A stretch of DNA of 64,000 nt from Psoroptes ovis (lineage: Eukaryota; Arthropoda; Arachnida; Sarcoptiformes; Psoroptidae): contig PQWQ01000004.1 in NCBI GenBank assembly GCA_002943765.1, positions 1,116,001 through 1,180,000 on the forward strand. Reading direction: 5' to 3'. This document shows positions 25,177 to 34,833 of this stretch, one piece after another (positions within the stretch are counted from its first letter, which is position 1; every line of letters begins with the position of its first letter). The notes under the pieces are model-generated. The model had not been told where the DNA came from and searched no databases. It saw nothing but the letters and a program-made list of their open reading frames with translations. The translations under genes and the position numbers were made by a program.

Positions 25177-25445
25177 TATATGAATGTTTGTCACTTGTTT
25201 AAACAAACTAGACATGTTTAGTTCAAACATCGACGGAAATAATGAGCTCGGTGATTTATATTTGATTTTATTTCTATTTTTACAGAAATGATAATAAATA
25301 AATCAATTAATACAAAAGAATACGCACACACACACACATATACATTAATCGGCTTCATTACAATTTTCATTTATTTATTTCATATAATATTCAGTTTTTC
25401 AATTTAACCAAGAAATAAATAAACAAAAAAAAATTAATGATAATA

Positions 25446-25527
25446 ATAGAGTGTCCCATAAGTTCTTGCTGTTTTTCAAATGAAAAAAAAATCGAAAAAA
25501 ACGGCAAGATCTTATGGGACAACCTAA
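25446..25527. mobile_element. Mariner-type MITE, AT-loop form
   Basis: About 82 bp between TA and TA in an AAT-rich site. Left terminus damaged (ATAGAGTGTCCC). Right arm ACGGCAAGATCTTATGGG has one change. Confidence 0.85.
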
Positions 25528-26025
25528 TAATAATAAATAAATTTCTAAGCACACATTAATATCTTTGCCATATTTGCATATATATATATCCATATTCATT
25601 TACATTCATTCGACTAGTACTATTTATTACGGCGATTTTTCATTGTCATTGCGTCAAACGAAGCACTCACACACAAAAAAGAAAATTTCCGAATTAATAT
25701 TGAATAATATTGAAAATGAAAATAATAAAAATAAAAATAAAAACGCAGGAATTGCAATTTCAATTTCTATCAATACACACACATAATAAAGGCATTTACA
25801 TACAGGCATACAGACATACATACATACAAGACATTTTTCCAATTTTTGCATATATTAATTTCATTTCATATTTGTATATATATATTGTATAAGAATAGAC
25901 ATTCATATTCGTATATCGGTATATTTATTACTTTTATTTTATTTTATTTTTCCCGAATTTCTTTTATTTTAATTTCATGGTAAAATATGAAAATATTACT
26001 TGGTAAATATTCCAAGAATATAACA

Positions 26026-26105
26026 TTAAGTTGTCCGAAAAGTTTTTGCCGATTAAATCGTAGGAAATCATTAAAAAATCGGCAAGAACTTATCGGACAA
26101 CCTAA
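26026..26105 (+). mobile_element. Mariner-type MITE, CGTAG-loop form
   Basis: 80 bp. CA on the left, TA on the right. Left CCGAAAAGTTTTTGCCG, right CGGCAAGAACTTATCGG. Loop TTAAATCGTAGG. Confidence 0.9.
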
Positions 26106-26162
26106 TATTTGCAAGAATATTTATGCATCAAATATTAATGAAATGAAATATCGGAATGAGCC

Positions 26163-26182
26163 AAAAAAAAAAAAAAAAAAAA
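26163..26182 (+). repeat. Poly(A) run
   Basis: A20, not associated with any recognisable retrocopy. Confidence 0.9.
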
Positions 26183-26641
26183 GAAATGATGGATAGCTTA
26201 TTGAATGGAATTTTCCCATTTCTACATTTCTTCGATTATTTTCATTTTTGTAGTTTTTTTCCGATTATTTTTTTGGCAGCAAATATTTTGCATACATTTA
26301 CTTTTACTTATTTTACATATTAGATGTTTAATATTTCATTTCAAATTTTCATTTTTCTTTGAAATAATTTCGCTTTTACCCTTCGGATTTCGTATATTCA
26401 ATCGATACAATTCAAATTTGTTTTTCGAAATTTTTTTTTTTTGGTCCAAAATTCGTTCAATCATTTGATGGCCATTGATCCATTATGATTATTATTGATT
26501 ATTATCCAATATGTTTTTCCGATTTTTTTCTGCTCGATAATCGAAAATTTGCTAAAATTTCAACCAGAAAAAAGCGAAAAATTCAAATTTCAATGGTTTT
26601 TGGGTTGCTTTTTGTTGCTGTTCACTGTTCAATTTCAAATA

Positions 26642-26721
26642 TTAGACTGTCCGATAAGTTCTTGTCGATTTTCTCATGATTCTCTACGATATAATCGGCA
26701 AAAACTTTTCGGACAACCTAA
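26642..26721 (-). mobile_element. Mariner-type MITE, CGTAG-loop form (reverse)
   Basis: 80 bp between TA and TA. Left TTAGACTGTCCGATAAG, right CTTTTCGGACAACC. Reversed loop CTCTACGATATAAT. Confidence 0.9.
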
Positions 26722-27841
26722 TATTTACATTGATTTTAATCATAATTTGATTGATTTTGTTCAAGTAATTTTTGTTATTTTCAATTCACATTCAATTTAC
26801 AACATTCAATTATTATTATCATGAGCTTTTGATTTTACAAATTTCTACCAACCCTAAATTTTTGTACTTGAAGTGATTCAATTGATCGATCATTCATTGA
26901 TTTCATGTGAAATTGTTTCATGTGAAACAAGATTATGTAATTATTAATTTATCCCTTGTGATTTTCGCTTGATTTTCTTCAGCAGGAAACAAACATTTAA
27001 AAGCAGAGAAATACGTTTGTATCATTATTTCAAATAATGATAATAATGATTATAATCAGTGATTATCTAAAATGGAAGAATAAATAAATAATGAATTGAA
27101 TGAAATGAATGAAGGAAAAAATCTGTGATTATCAAATGTACTAATTGCTTTTGTTGTTGTTGCTGTTGCTGTTGCTGGTTTCTCTTTGATTCTTCTTTGG
27201 TTTCTTTGATTTTTCCAATATTTATCCATTTTCTCCGATTTCTCCGATTTCTTCAATTTCTTTGATTTGATTTGATTTGATTAACATGGAATAGAATCAT
27301 CGAAAACAACAAACGTAAAATTCGCAGAAAAAAAAACGAAAACATTTAGGTTAATTGGCTTGGAATTTGTACTTGAATTAATGTCTAAAGTGCAGATATG
27401 CACTTAAAAACCTATCGAAAGTCATATAAATGATACCTATGTATTCATATGGATAATTATTATTTATATTTCAATTAATATTTCAATGATTATTTGATAT
27501 TATTCGATCTAGATTGAATTTTTGTGTATGCACTTGAAAACAAAAGACTTTGAAGATTTTTTATTTCATCAGTACAAAATCATTTTCAAATGAATTTCTA
27601 TGAATTCATTCCGAGTATTTGAATACTCAATGGATATTGAATTTGAATTGGAGAAAAATTCAAGGACAATTTTCAGTAAATAAAACAGTAACTCAGAAAA
27701 CTCACAAATGTTGGCTTCACTGTCAAGCATTCTCTTCTCTGTGATTGCCAGAAAAATAAAATTGTAAAATTTTAATTTTACACAGGAAATTAAGTATAAA
27801 TTCATTTGTATTCATTCACATTTATATACATCGCATATATA

Positions 27842-27920
27842 TTGGGTTGTCCCATAAATTCTTGCCGTTTTTCAATTTTTTTTCATTCAAAAAACGGCAA
27901 GAACTTATGGGACAACCTAA
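27842..27920. mobile_element. Mariner-type MITE, AT-loop form
   Basis: 79 bp between TA and TA. Left TTGGGTTGTCCCATAAATTC, right CAAGAACTTATGGGAC. Loop of TTTTTCATTC type. Confidence 0.9.
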
Positions 27921-28519
27921 TACATCTAATATATATGAATTTATATCCAAACGAATTTAATTATTTCAAGAAAATTTCCATTTCAAAAATAAGAAGAAAT
28001 GTTTAAATCAAATCATCAAAAAAAATATTTCTTCATATTTTTGTACGTAGAAAAGAAAAGTTTAATTAAATGGTGAAGAAGAAGCTGAGAGAGTTCAATA
28101 TTCAAATAAGAGAATAGAATAAATTCAATTTAAATGTGCATCATCATCATCATTATCATTTGATGACGGTGATAATAATGAAAATTTATTTAAAATTTTG
28201 AAATTTTAAAATTTTTTAAAATTTTGAAAAATTTTTTGGAATTTCTGAAAATTTTCCTGCAAATAATATTACAAAATGTATTCACAAATCATGAAATGCT
28301 AAGACATATAACAATTGACTGAATAAAAAATAAGCAAAATTGATTAATCAATAGATCCTATTCATTCAATTTATGAATCTTATTTATTTTCATTTTTTGT
28401 ACGAAAAATTAAAAATAACGGAAATCTAATGATCTTATCTTTGAATATTAATCATATAATTGAATTTTATTTCATTTAAGCTTCATCGCTTCATTTTCTT
28501 CTTCATGTCAATAAATATA

Positions 28520-28602
28520 ATAGGTTGTCCGAAAAGTTTTTGCCGGTTATATAGTTAGAAAATAATGAAGAAAATCCGCAAGAACTTTTCGGACAACTCG
28601 AA
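28520..28602 (+). mobile_element. Mariner-type MITE, CGTAG-loop form
   Basis: About 83 bp between TA and TA. Loop GGTTATATAGTTAGAAAAT lost the CGTAG core, and the right terminus is expanded (CAACTCGAA). Confidence 0.85.
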
Positions 28603-28801
28603 TACATGTGAATGAATAGAAAATATAAAGGTTAATTATTAATTTATCCATTTATTCATTTATTTGTTAATTCATTCGTTTAATATTCATTTAATATTGT
28701 TATAAGTATTTTCATCATCATCATCATTTCATATTTTCTTTCATCCGTATGAGGAAACATTTCAAATTCCTGAAATAAAAAAAAGAAAGAATTTAATGAT
28801 T

Positions 28802-28814
28802 ATTATCAGTAATA
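28802..28814 (+). repeat. Target-site duplication of element A, left copy
   Basis: ATTATCAGTAATA, identical to 38204-38216. The pair brackets element A and defines its limits. Confidence 0.85.
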
Positions 28815-28845
28815 AAAAATTTCGAAAAAAAAATTTTTTTTTAAT

Positions 28846-29429
28846 ATGTCAAACTTTGATAAAAATATTCAATTAGGCCACGAATGGGCCAAGTTTTTGG
28901 AAAAATTATCGAACGTGCACGGTAACACGAATATTTCTGGTTACAAAAAGGAGCTGGCTGCTTGTTCTGTATTCATTCAAACTTTAATGACATCGGCACA
29001 ATTGGAAATCAAGAGTCTTAAATCCTCGATTCAAACTAAAGATACAAAACCATCATACACTCAAGTAGTTAAAAATGATATCAAAAAGAAGACTGAACAT
29101 ATTTGCATTCTAGAACCAGATAATAATGCTCAAATCGTCGATTCGAAACAAACACTATCGTGCATGAAAGGGGTTTTTTCATCAAATCAATTGGCGAATT
29201 CTGGCATCAAAATGAAAAAAGTGATTCCAATAAGGAACAAGAAAGTTATCATTAAATGTGAAGAAAAGAAAGATTGTTTGCATTTACGAGAACAATTGAA
29301 CAACCTAAAATGTGGTCTTAAAATAAATATCCCGAGTAAAAGACATCCTACGTTTCAAATATTGGGCATTGAGTTGGATATTGATGATGAACAGATCGTC
29401 AATTATATATTGAAGCAGAATGAAGAAAT
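28846..29429 (+). pseudogene. Element A ORF1, 5' part (split by element B)
   Basis: ATG at 28846, the first in the element, opens a frame of 194 complete codons plus two bases before the insertion point. The part present is a gag-like N-terminus followed, at about residues 120-195, by a region typical of arthropod non-LTR ORF1 proteins (PSKRHPTFQILGIELDIDD, then YILKQN). This part precedes the zinc knuckles, which lie at 34377-34833. The frame runs on past the junction into element B as a nonsense tail ending near 29493. The expected role of the whole protein is to bind the element RNA and form the RNP. As it stands, the copy cannot make a complete ORF1 protein. Confidence 0.85.
29416..29429 (+). 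repeat. Target-site duplication of element B, left copy
   Basis: CAGAATGAAGAAAT, identical to 34363-34376. It starts exactly at codon 191 of element A ORF1, and the right copy is in the same frame. Confidence 0.95.
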
Positions 29430-29449
29430 AATAATAATAAATCTTTATT
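29430..29449 (-). terminator. Element B 3' end: AATAAA and (ATT)n tail
   Basis: Read on the - strand, AATAAA (29449-29444) is followed by GAT and then TTATTATTATT up to the target duplication. A trinucleotide tail instead of poly(A) is known for I-factor-like elements. Confidence 0.75.
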
Positions 29450-29451
29450 TT

Positions 29452-29476
29452 GGTGCTCTGCCTTGGCATTTGCACC
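29452..29476 (-). other. Element B 3' UTR hairpin
   Basis: GGTGC (29452-29456) pairs with GCACC (29472-29476). Inside it, TGCC (29459-29462) pairs with GGCA (29465-29468). The hairpin lies 12 nt from the tail, a position where some non-LTR elements carry a structure recognised by their reverse transcriptase. Confidence 0.6.
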
Positions 29477-29708
29477 GTGATATAAATGAATAAAATAAAA
29501 ATGAATTGTAGAATAATTAAAAATATTTGAAAATTACAGTATTGATTAAATGTGTGTTAGTAATATAGAATGTGTTTGTTAGATGTTAGATGTTGTGTAC
29601 AGTGAAGGTATGTGCTAGTGTAATTGAATGCGTGAGTGATGAGAAAATGATGGTTTGCTGGGAGATGAATTTGGATGATGATGATGTTGATGAGGAATTG
29701 TTGATAGA

Positions 29709-29728
29709 TTTTTTTTTTTTTTTTTTTT
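29709..29728 (-). repeat. A20 run directly after the element B ORF2 stop
   Basis: T20 on the + strand. The last base is the A of the ORF2 TGA, so in the sense strand the stop codon runs straight into poly(A). It is followed by about 280 nt of G-poor sequence before the real element end. Confidence 0.9.
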
Positions 29729-32688
29729 CACATGTGCTGTGATTTCCTCCAGTAATCTTTCGCAGCGTCGCAGAATATGTGATAGTTTGACCTGCTTGCC
29801 ATCATTTCTCCTAAACTGGAAAAACTCCGGCTCACTAAGTCGTACGTCTCACAATCCAGTAGGACGTGTTCAGGATCCTGTACAGATTGACCACAATCGC
29901 ACAGAGGTGATTCTTTTATCTTTCTTCTATGCAGATACTCGGCGAAGTTACCGTGACCACTCACAAATTGCATGTTGTAAAATGTGGGTCTGAAAAATTT
30001 CCTAAAATTTTGATTAGTGTTATCGTAGTATCTACGGTAACATAGATTTTCCTCTTCTTTTCTTATGTATTTTCTTACCATAGCATCTTCTATATCTGAT
30101 GTTGTTCGATAAATTTGCACGTAGTCGTGAGCCTTGACTATCCCTGCAACTATGCATACTATGTCGCTTGACACGGAAGCATAAGCTTGCAGTGATTTGA
30201 CTAAGACCTTGTGCTGTGATGCATTTAGTTTATCCATTGTCTTTTTGGGGATCTTGTCCCCCCATATTTGATGTGCATACATCATTGCTGGCCGAATCAT
30301 GCCTTTGAAGAGATTTATTCTCTTCCGGCTGTTCAGCCCCCATGTATTTGCCATTAGTGCGTAGAGGATGTTGGATGTGCGTTCTATTTTATTGATGGTG
30401 CTACTGATGTGCCCATTGAAATCTAATTTTTTCTTGTTCCTATGGTTTTTTATAATTAACCCGAGAATTTTTATTTGATTTGATGGATTGATGATGGTGT
30501 TTGGGCTGATTATGATCGATGGTTTATTGCCATTAAATAGATATAAAACATTTGTTTTATTGTGATTTATTGACAATTTGTTGTTATTGCACCATAACCC
30601 TATGAAGTTGACTGTTTCGACGATTTTTGCTTCAAGTTCGTTGACATTACTGGCCCAGCATACGACAGTAATGTCGTCGGCAAAGGCCACGATCTTTGTT
30701 TCAGGAATGTCAAACCTGTCCAGGAGATCGTTGACTATCAAGTTCCACATTAGTGGAGACAGTGCTCCACCCTGCGGACAGCCAACTGTCAACTTTTTCC
30801 AAATGGTATTGTCTCCATAGTCAAATTTGACGAACCTGTCCTTGAAGTAAGATTCGATTATTTTTATGAAACCTGCTGGTATGTTGTATTTGTCCATGTT
30901 GTTGATTATTGCTGGCCACCAGGCTTTGTCGAATGCCGAGGCAATATCTATTGCAATGATGGCAGTTTTGTTGGTTGATTTTTTTTCTATTGCTGTTTCT
31001 ATGATTGTCTTTAGGGCTGAGATTGTAGATTTGCCTTTAGTAAATCCGTATTGGCCTGCATGTCGGCATTGATCAAAGTATTTGTTTATTTTATTGTTAA
31101 TCAGTTTTTCCAATATTTTGCCAAGGTTTGGTAGTAAACATATTGGTCGATAATTTCTCAAGTTGTTAATGTCTGTTTTATTTGGTTTTTTCATAATCCT
31201 CACTGTCGCCAGTTTCCATGGTTTGGGAAAGTAATGTATTTGCATGCATCTGTTGAATATTTTCAATAGGACAGGTGCTATGATTTGTGTTGACATTTTT
31301 ATCATGTTGTTCGATATGTGGTCTAGCCCTGGGGCTTTTTTAATATTTAAATTGTTGATGATTTGTTGTAGTTCTTCGCTTGAAAATGTAATTTCATCGT
31401 TGTTTCTGTAGTCGGGTTTTTTGTTTCGGATAGTTTTCGCTTCTTGATTGTCATTTGATGTATCATCATCTGGAAATAAATTTTCCATTATTTCGTACAT
31501 AACTATCTGTTTTTCACATGTTGGTGCAGCGTCAATCATTTCGATTCTGTTGTTTGGTTTTGAGATCATCATTTTTAGTAGCTTGAATGCATTCCCATAG
31601 CAATTCGTTGAATGCGACTCTTCAACGTACGATTTGAAGCTTGCGCTTTTGGCTGCTCTGATCTTTTTTACATATTCATTTCTGGCTTTTCGATATTCTT
31701 CGTTGCTTATTGATTGGTTGTTTCGGTAGTAAAGATTTTTAATGTAATGGAATTGTTTCTTCTGATTCTCTAGATCGTTGTTCCACCAGCTAAATTTTGT
31801 AGGATATGTTGTTTGCTTGCGGATGGGATACGATTTGTATGCGGCTTCGATAATTGTGTTTTGGAAGTTGTAAACAATTCTGTCAATTTCATAAGGTTCC
31901 GAACACTGTTCGATATTGTTAGCTATGTTGATTAACTCATCTTGGTTGATGCTGTTGATGTATTCTTGGGTATTGTCTTCAATGAATTTCCAGGTTGATT
32001 TAATGTGATGTTGAACGAATTGATCATTGTGTGATGATAGTTCGAAGTATATTGTTTCGTGGTCTGATAGAGAGGTGTGTCTGGTGATGGTCCAATTTCT
32101 GATCATGTTGTAGGCTTGTGTGTTGGATATCGTGAGATCTATGATGCTTGCATGTCTGCAGGTTTTTTGTTTGTTGTTGAAAATGATTAAATTTTGTTCT
32201 TCTATGATGTTTTTTAGTTTGTAACCGTTGTAGTTCCTAATACTGTCATGCCAGTATTGGTGTCTAGCGTTTAGGTCTCCACAGATGACAATCGGGTAAT
32301 TTGAATATATAGAGAATAGATCACAGAAGAATTTATCGTGCCGGTCGCAGTATGAGTTTGGTAGTAGGTACATGTTCACAAAAATAATTGAAGAATTGTT
32401 TGTTTGTATTGAGATAGTGGTGGCGAAGTCGTTGCTGAATTGCTGGAGCATTTTTATCACAAGTGATTTGTTGTTCACTATTGTGGCTGTGTATACTTTT
32501 TTTGGATTGTCTATGGTTTGGTGATAATATCTGGACGTTAGTCCAAATGGGATGCGATTGTTATGTGTGTGTAGTTCTTGTAGGGCAATAACATCAATGT
32601 TGTCTTTCATTGTGAAGTTTCTAAGTTCAGCAGTTGCTGTTGGACTTTTTCTTAGGTTTTGTTGAACAATTTTAATTTTGTGAGTCAT
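29728..32688 (-). CDS. Element B ORF2: endonuclease-reverse transcriptase
   Basis: 986 aa. ATG at 32688 has a good context (CCACCATGA). The N-terminal endonuclease (about 1-230) nicks the target: QQN at 9-11, LQE at 36-38, GDLNARH at 137-143, SDHETI at 208-213. The reverse transcriptase (about 430-750) copies the element RNA from that nick: KAPGLD 451-456, YRPICLLP 513-520, DIASAFD 581-587, GCPQGG 636-641 and catalytic FADD 669-672. The C-terminus has SGHGNFAEYLH (910-920) and a zinc finger C930-C932-H941-C946. No RNase H motifs are visible. No frameshift or stop interrupts it. The ATG lies within the end of ORF1, so translation probably depends on termination and reinitiation. Confidence 0.95.
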   Translation of the reverse strand: MTHKIKIVQQNLRKSPTATAELRNFTMKDNIDVIALQELHTHNNRIPFGLTSRYYHQTIDNPKKVYTATIVNNKSLVIKMLQQFSNDFATTISIQTNNSSIIFVNMYLLPNSYCDRHDKFFCDLFSIYSNYPIVICGDLNARHQYWHDSIRNYNGYKLKNIIEEQNLIIFNNKQKTCRHASIIDLTISNTQAYNMIRNWTITRHTSLSDHETIYFELSSHNDQFVQHHIKSTWKFIEDNTQEYINSINQDELINIANNIEQCSEPYEIDRIVYNFQNTIIEAAYKSYPIRKQTTYPTKFSWWNNDLENQKKQFHYIKNLYYRNNQSISNEEYRKARNEYVKKIRAAKSASFKSYVEESHSTNCYGNAFKLLKMMISKPNNRIEMIDAAPTCEKQIVMYEIMENLFPDDDTSNDNQEAKTIRNKKPDYRNNDEITFSSEELQQIINNLNIKKAPGLDHISNNMIKMSTQIIAPVLLKIFNRCMQIHYFPKPWKLATVRIMKKPNKTDINNLRNYRPICLLPNLGKILEKLINNKINKYFDQCRHAGQYGFTKGKSTISALKTIIETAIEKKSTNKTAIIAIDIASAFDKAWWPAIINNMDKYNIPAGFIKIIESYFKDRFVKFDYGDNTIWKKLTVGCPQGGALSPLMWNLIVNDLLDRFDIPETKIVAFADDITVVCWASNVNELEAKIVETVNFIGLWCNNNKLSINHNKTNVLYLFNGNKPSIIISPNTIINPSNQIKILGLIIKNHRNKKKLDFNGHISSTINKIERTSNILYALMANTWGLNSRKRINLFKGMIRPAMMYAHQIWGDKIPKKTMDKLNASQHKVLVKSLQAYASVSSDIVCIVAGIVKAHDYVQIYRTTSDIEDAMVRKYIRKEEENLCYRRYYDNTNQNFRKFFRPTFYNMQFVSGHGNFAEYLHRRKIKESPLCDCGQSVQDPEHVLLDCETYDLVSRSFSSLGEMMASRSNYHIFCDAAKDYWRKSQHM

Positions 32689-33997
32689 GGTGGGATAAAG
32701 AATGTGAGGATATGATTTGGATTGATGTTGATGGTGTCGATGATGGTGGAATTGCTGTCATAGATTCACGTATATCAAAGTTTGTTGGTGGTGTGGTTGG
32801 TTGGAGTGCTGTTCTTTGTGAGGTTCTGTCTATTTGTCGCTTATAGAGTGGGCATGAATCGTTGTTTGGTTTATGGTTAAATCGATCAAATGCTACGGTA
32901 TTTTGGTAGTAATTAACACAATTGTGACATTTGTTTATTTTTTGGCACTCGTGGATACCTTGCGTTCCGCAATCAGCACAGATAGGATTGTTTTTGATTG
33001 GACAGGCTGTTGATATATGTGTGCCGAATTGGAAACAATATTTGCACTGTCTGATGAGAATTTTCTGATAGAAGCGGACTGCTTCGAGATCAGTATAGAT
33101 TGTGTCTTGGTTCTTTATTAGCTGGAAAACTCTTGGTGACACTCTGAGGACTACGTCACGGTAGTATTGATTACTTTTGTAATCAAATTTGTGAATGATT
33201 TCGTTTTCTAATCCGTTAAGTTGTTCGTTCACGGAACAAAGAATTTTTGGTAATTCTGTTGAATTTGTCATTTTGTTTACTTTTCGCAGAACGATGTTAG
33301 GATGAAGTGGTGTGGGTGTGTAGATCCGTGCTACCTGATGAATAGCGTCATATTTTTTGAAATGATCGAGGAGCACATTTAAGTCGTTTGTTGTGGGAAC
33401 TTTTAGGATGTTGTTTTTCTTGTTTTTTATTATTTTATTGATCTTGAGATTGGGTTTGTTTTTTCTTGATTCATTGATCACATGTTTGACTTTGGTAGAC
33501 ACTTCATTGGTGTCGGAACCATCGTTTGCTTGGATGATAAGTGTGAGTTCTGATGTTTGTTGGCGTGAGTTGGGCATTGGTGTTTGTTGTGTTACTTTTT
33601 TGTTTACAGCATCTCTATACGTAATTTGTGGTGTTGATACTTTATTTTCAATATTGTGTAGCATATTTTTAATCTCGTTTTGAGTTTTGTCTTGTTTATG
33701 TGACTCCAAGTCTTTTTTAATCTCGTTCATTCGCATTATAGCGACGTTGATGATTCCACGATATTTGTTGTTCGATTTATTATTGGTAGAGAAGCAGTTT
33801 AATATCAAATATCCACATTCTTCATGAGTGAGATTTAAGATACGGTCTGGTTCACTGATGTAGTGATCCAATGTTGTTAGGATTGATTTTGGTTCCATTG
33901 TGTCAATCTCTGAATCAGTTGCGTATTCTGATTCTGGAGCAGTATTGGAAGTCTTGTCTTGAGCCAAATTTGAACCCTTCCTTTTCTTGTTACCCAT
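32672..33997 (-). CDS. Element B ORF1: gag-like zinc-knuckle protein
   Basis: 441 aa from ATG at 33997, chosen because it is the first ATG of the frame and has an ideal ACCATGG context; the frame stays open upstream without ATG. The N-terminus is basic then acidic/polar. A central region (about 150-310, ending VVLRVSPRVFQLI and TIYTDLEAVRFYQ) matches the gag-like domain of arthropod non-LTR ORF1 proteins. Three Cys/His clusters follow: C318-C321-H327-C332, C340-C343-H349-C351, and C357-C360-H375-C382. The first has five residues (not the usual four) before its His. The Ser/Thr/Pro-rich tail overlaps ORF2 by 17 nt. The likely role is binding element RNA in the RNP and escorting it to the target. 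Confidence 0.9.
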   Translation of the reverse strand: MGNKKRKGSNLAQDKTSNTAPESEYATDSEIDTMEPKSILTTLDHYISEPDRILNLTHEECGYLILNCFSTNNKSNNKYRGIINVAIMRMNEIKKDLESHKQDKTQNEIKNMLHNIENKVSTPQITYRDAVNKKVTQQTPMPNSRQQTSELTLIIQANDGSDTNEVSTKVKHVINESRKNKPNLKINKIIKNKKNNILKVPTTNDLNVLLDHFKKYDAIHQVARIYTPTPLHPNIVLRKVNKMTNSTELPKILCSVNEQLNGLENEIIHKFDYKSNQYYRDVVLRVSPRVFQLIKNQDTIYTDLEAVRFYQKILIRQCKYCFQFGTHISTACPIKNNPICADCGTQGIHECQKINKCHNCVNYYQNTVAFDRFNHKPNNDSCPLYKRQIDRTSQRTALQPTTPPTNFDIRESMTAIPPSSTPSTSIQIISSHSLSHHDSQN

Positions 33998-34362
33998 GGT
34001 ATTGAGTAGCAAGGGTGACTCGGATGGTTCTAGTCTGTTTGATTTAGGATGATATGAGATCACTGATTGCACTGTTAATGAGGTGATTGGATGAATGATG
34101 ATTGGATTTTGAGGTGAGGATTTATGAGGATGAGAGGGCACGGATAAAATGGATTGTGATGAATTGGAATGATTAGGTTTGAGTTGGAGAGGAATGTTTG
34201 ATTAATATATTCAATTAACTTCAATGGAAGAAACTAAGGTTTGCAAAAATTTTTCTAAGTCAAAATTAGAAAAACAAACATAAAGGTCAATTTGAAATTT
34301 GCAAACAGTATAAGTCACACAGTAGGAAAAACTGAAAATTAGAGAGACAACCTTACTCGACC
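33998..34362 (-). promoter_or_regulatory. Element B 5' UTR
   Basis: 365 nt from the right duplication to the ORF1 ATG. The sense strand starts GGTCGAGTAAGGTTG, and a TCAGT initiator-like word lies about 30 nt in. Non-LTR elements of this group usually carry an internal promoter here; that is inferred, not visible. No upstream MITE or repeat is inside it. Confidence 0.55.
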
Positions 34363-34376
34363 CAGAATGAAGAAAT
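34363..34376 (+). repeat. Target-site duplication of element B, right copy
   Basis: CAGAATGAAGAAAT, 14/14 identical to 29416-29429, in the reading frame of element A ORF1. Confidence 0.95.
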
Positions 34377-34833
34377 TAAAAATCTTTTGAATGATGAAAG
34401 ACAATTTATTAAGAAAATACGTAGTAAAACTGACCGGGTAGGAACCAAGTATATGATTTTTGAAGCTTCTCCACTAGTGTGGCAAAAATGTATTGAGCTT
34501 GGTCAATTATTTATTGGTTATAAATGTTGCACTGTAAAAGATTATCTTTCGGTAACGCAATGTTTTCAGTGTTTACGCTTCGGGCATCCGATGAAATATT
34601 GCAAAAACAAGCCCGTTTGCTGCAAATGTCAAGGCGAACATCTTTCACGTACTTGTTCTGCAGCATCGACTTCAACATCTGATTCATCACCAACATGCAC
34701 GAATTGTATATATCGCAACACAATAAATCCAAGAAAAGTTGTCTGCATTAAACATTCAGTTTTTGACAAAAACTGCAATGAATACAAAATCGCCTTGGAA
34801 CGCATCAAATCCAATATTGATTATGGATACTAG
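34377..34833 (+). pseudogene. Element A ORF1, 3' part with zinc knuckles
   Basis: Continuation of the interrupted ORF1; the first base completes codon 195, and the stop TAG is at 34831-34833, giving 346 aa in total for the undisturbed frame. It contains the pre-knuckle segment (MIFEASPLVWQKCIELGQL) and the Cys/His clusters C257-C260-H265-C270 (CX2CX4HX4C), C276-C279-H283-C288 and C302-C305-H321-C328. Such clusters bind the element RNA. There is no start of its own. The last 11 nt overlap ORF2 (ATGGATACTAG). Confidence 0.88.

Larger units (their letters stand above)
25177..28801. other. AT-rich spacer around five MITEs
   Basis: No recognised gene. Contains CA runs, imperfect AAAT and ATACATAC runs, A20 at 26163-26182, GTTGCT triplets near 27150-27177, and AAATTTT self-complementary sequence at about 28190-28245 before the retroelement compound. 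Confidence 0.65.
29430..34362 (-). mobile_element. Element B: intact two-ORF non-LTR retrotransposon
   Basis: About 4.93 kb on the - strand, inserted in ORF1 of element A with a perfect 14-bp duplication. In its own sense: a 365-nt 5' UTR, ORF1 (441 aa, Cys/His clusters), ORF2 (986 aa: endonuclease, reverse transcriptase, C-terminal zinc finger, no RNase H) overlapping ORF1 by 17 nt, then a 3' UTR with an A-run, a hairpin, AATAAA and an (ATT)n tail. Lack of RNase H and the ORF1 type suit the R1/Jockey side of the I group; I cannot name the clade. Both ORFs are open with all visible catalytic motifs, so this copy looks young and possibly competent. Confidence 0.93.

Noticed and set aside
32700..34141. 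Upstream extension of element B ORF1 to 34141
   Set aside because: The frame is open there, but the first ATG, in an optimal context, is at 33997; the extra 48 residues would require a non-ATG start.
34739..34822. Upstream extension of element A ORF2
   Set aside because: These bases are the end of ORF1 in another frame with no suitable ATG of their own in the expected position; ATG at 34823 gives the compact overlap typical of these elements.
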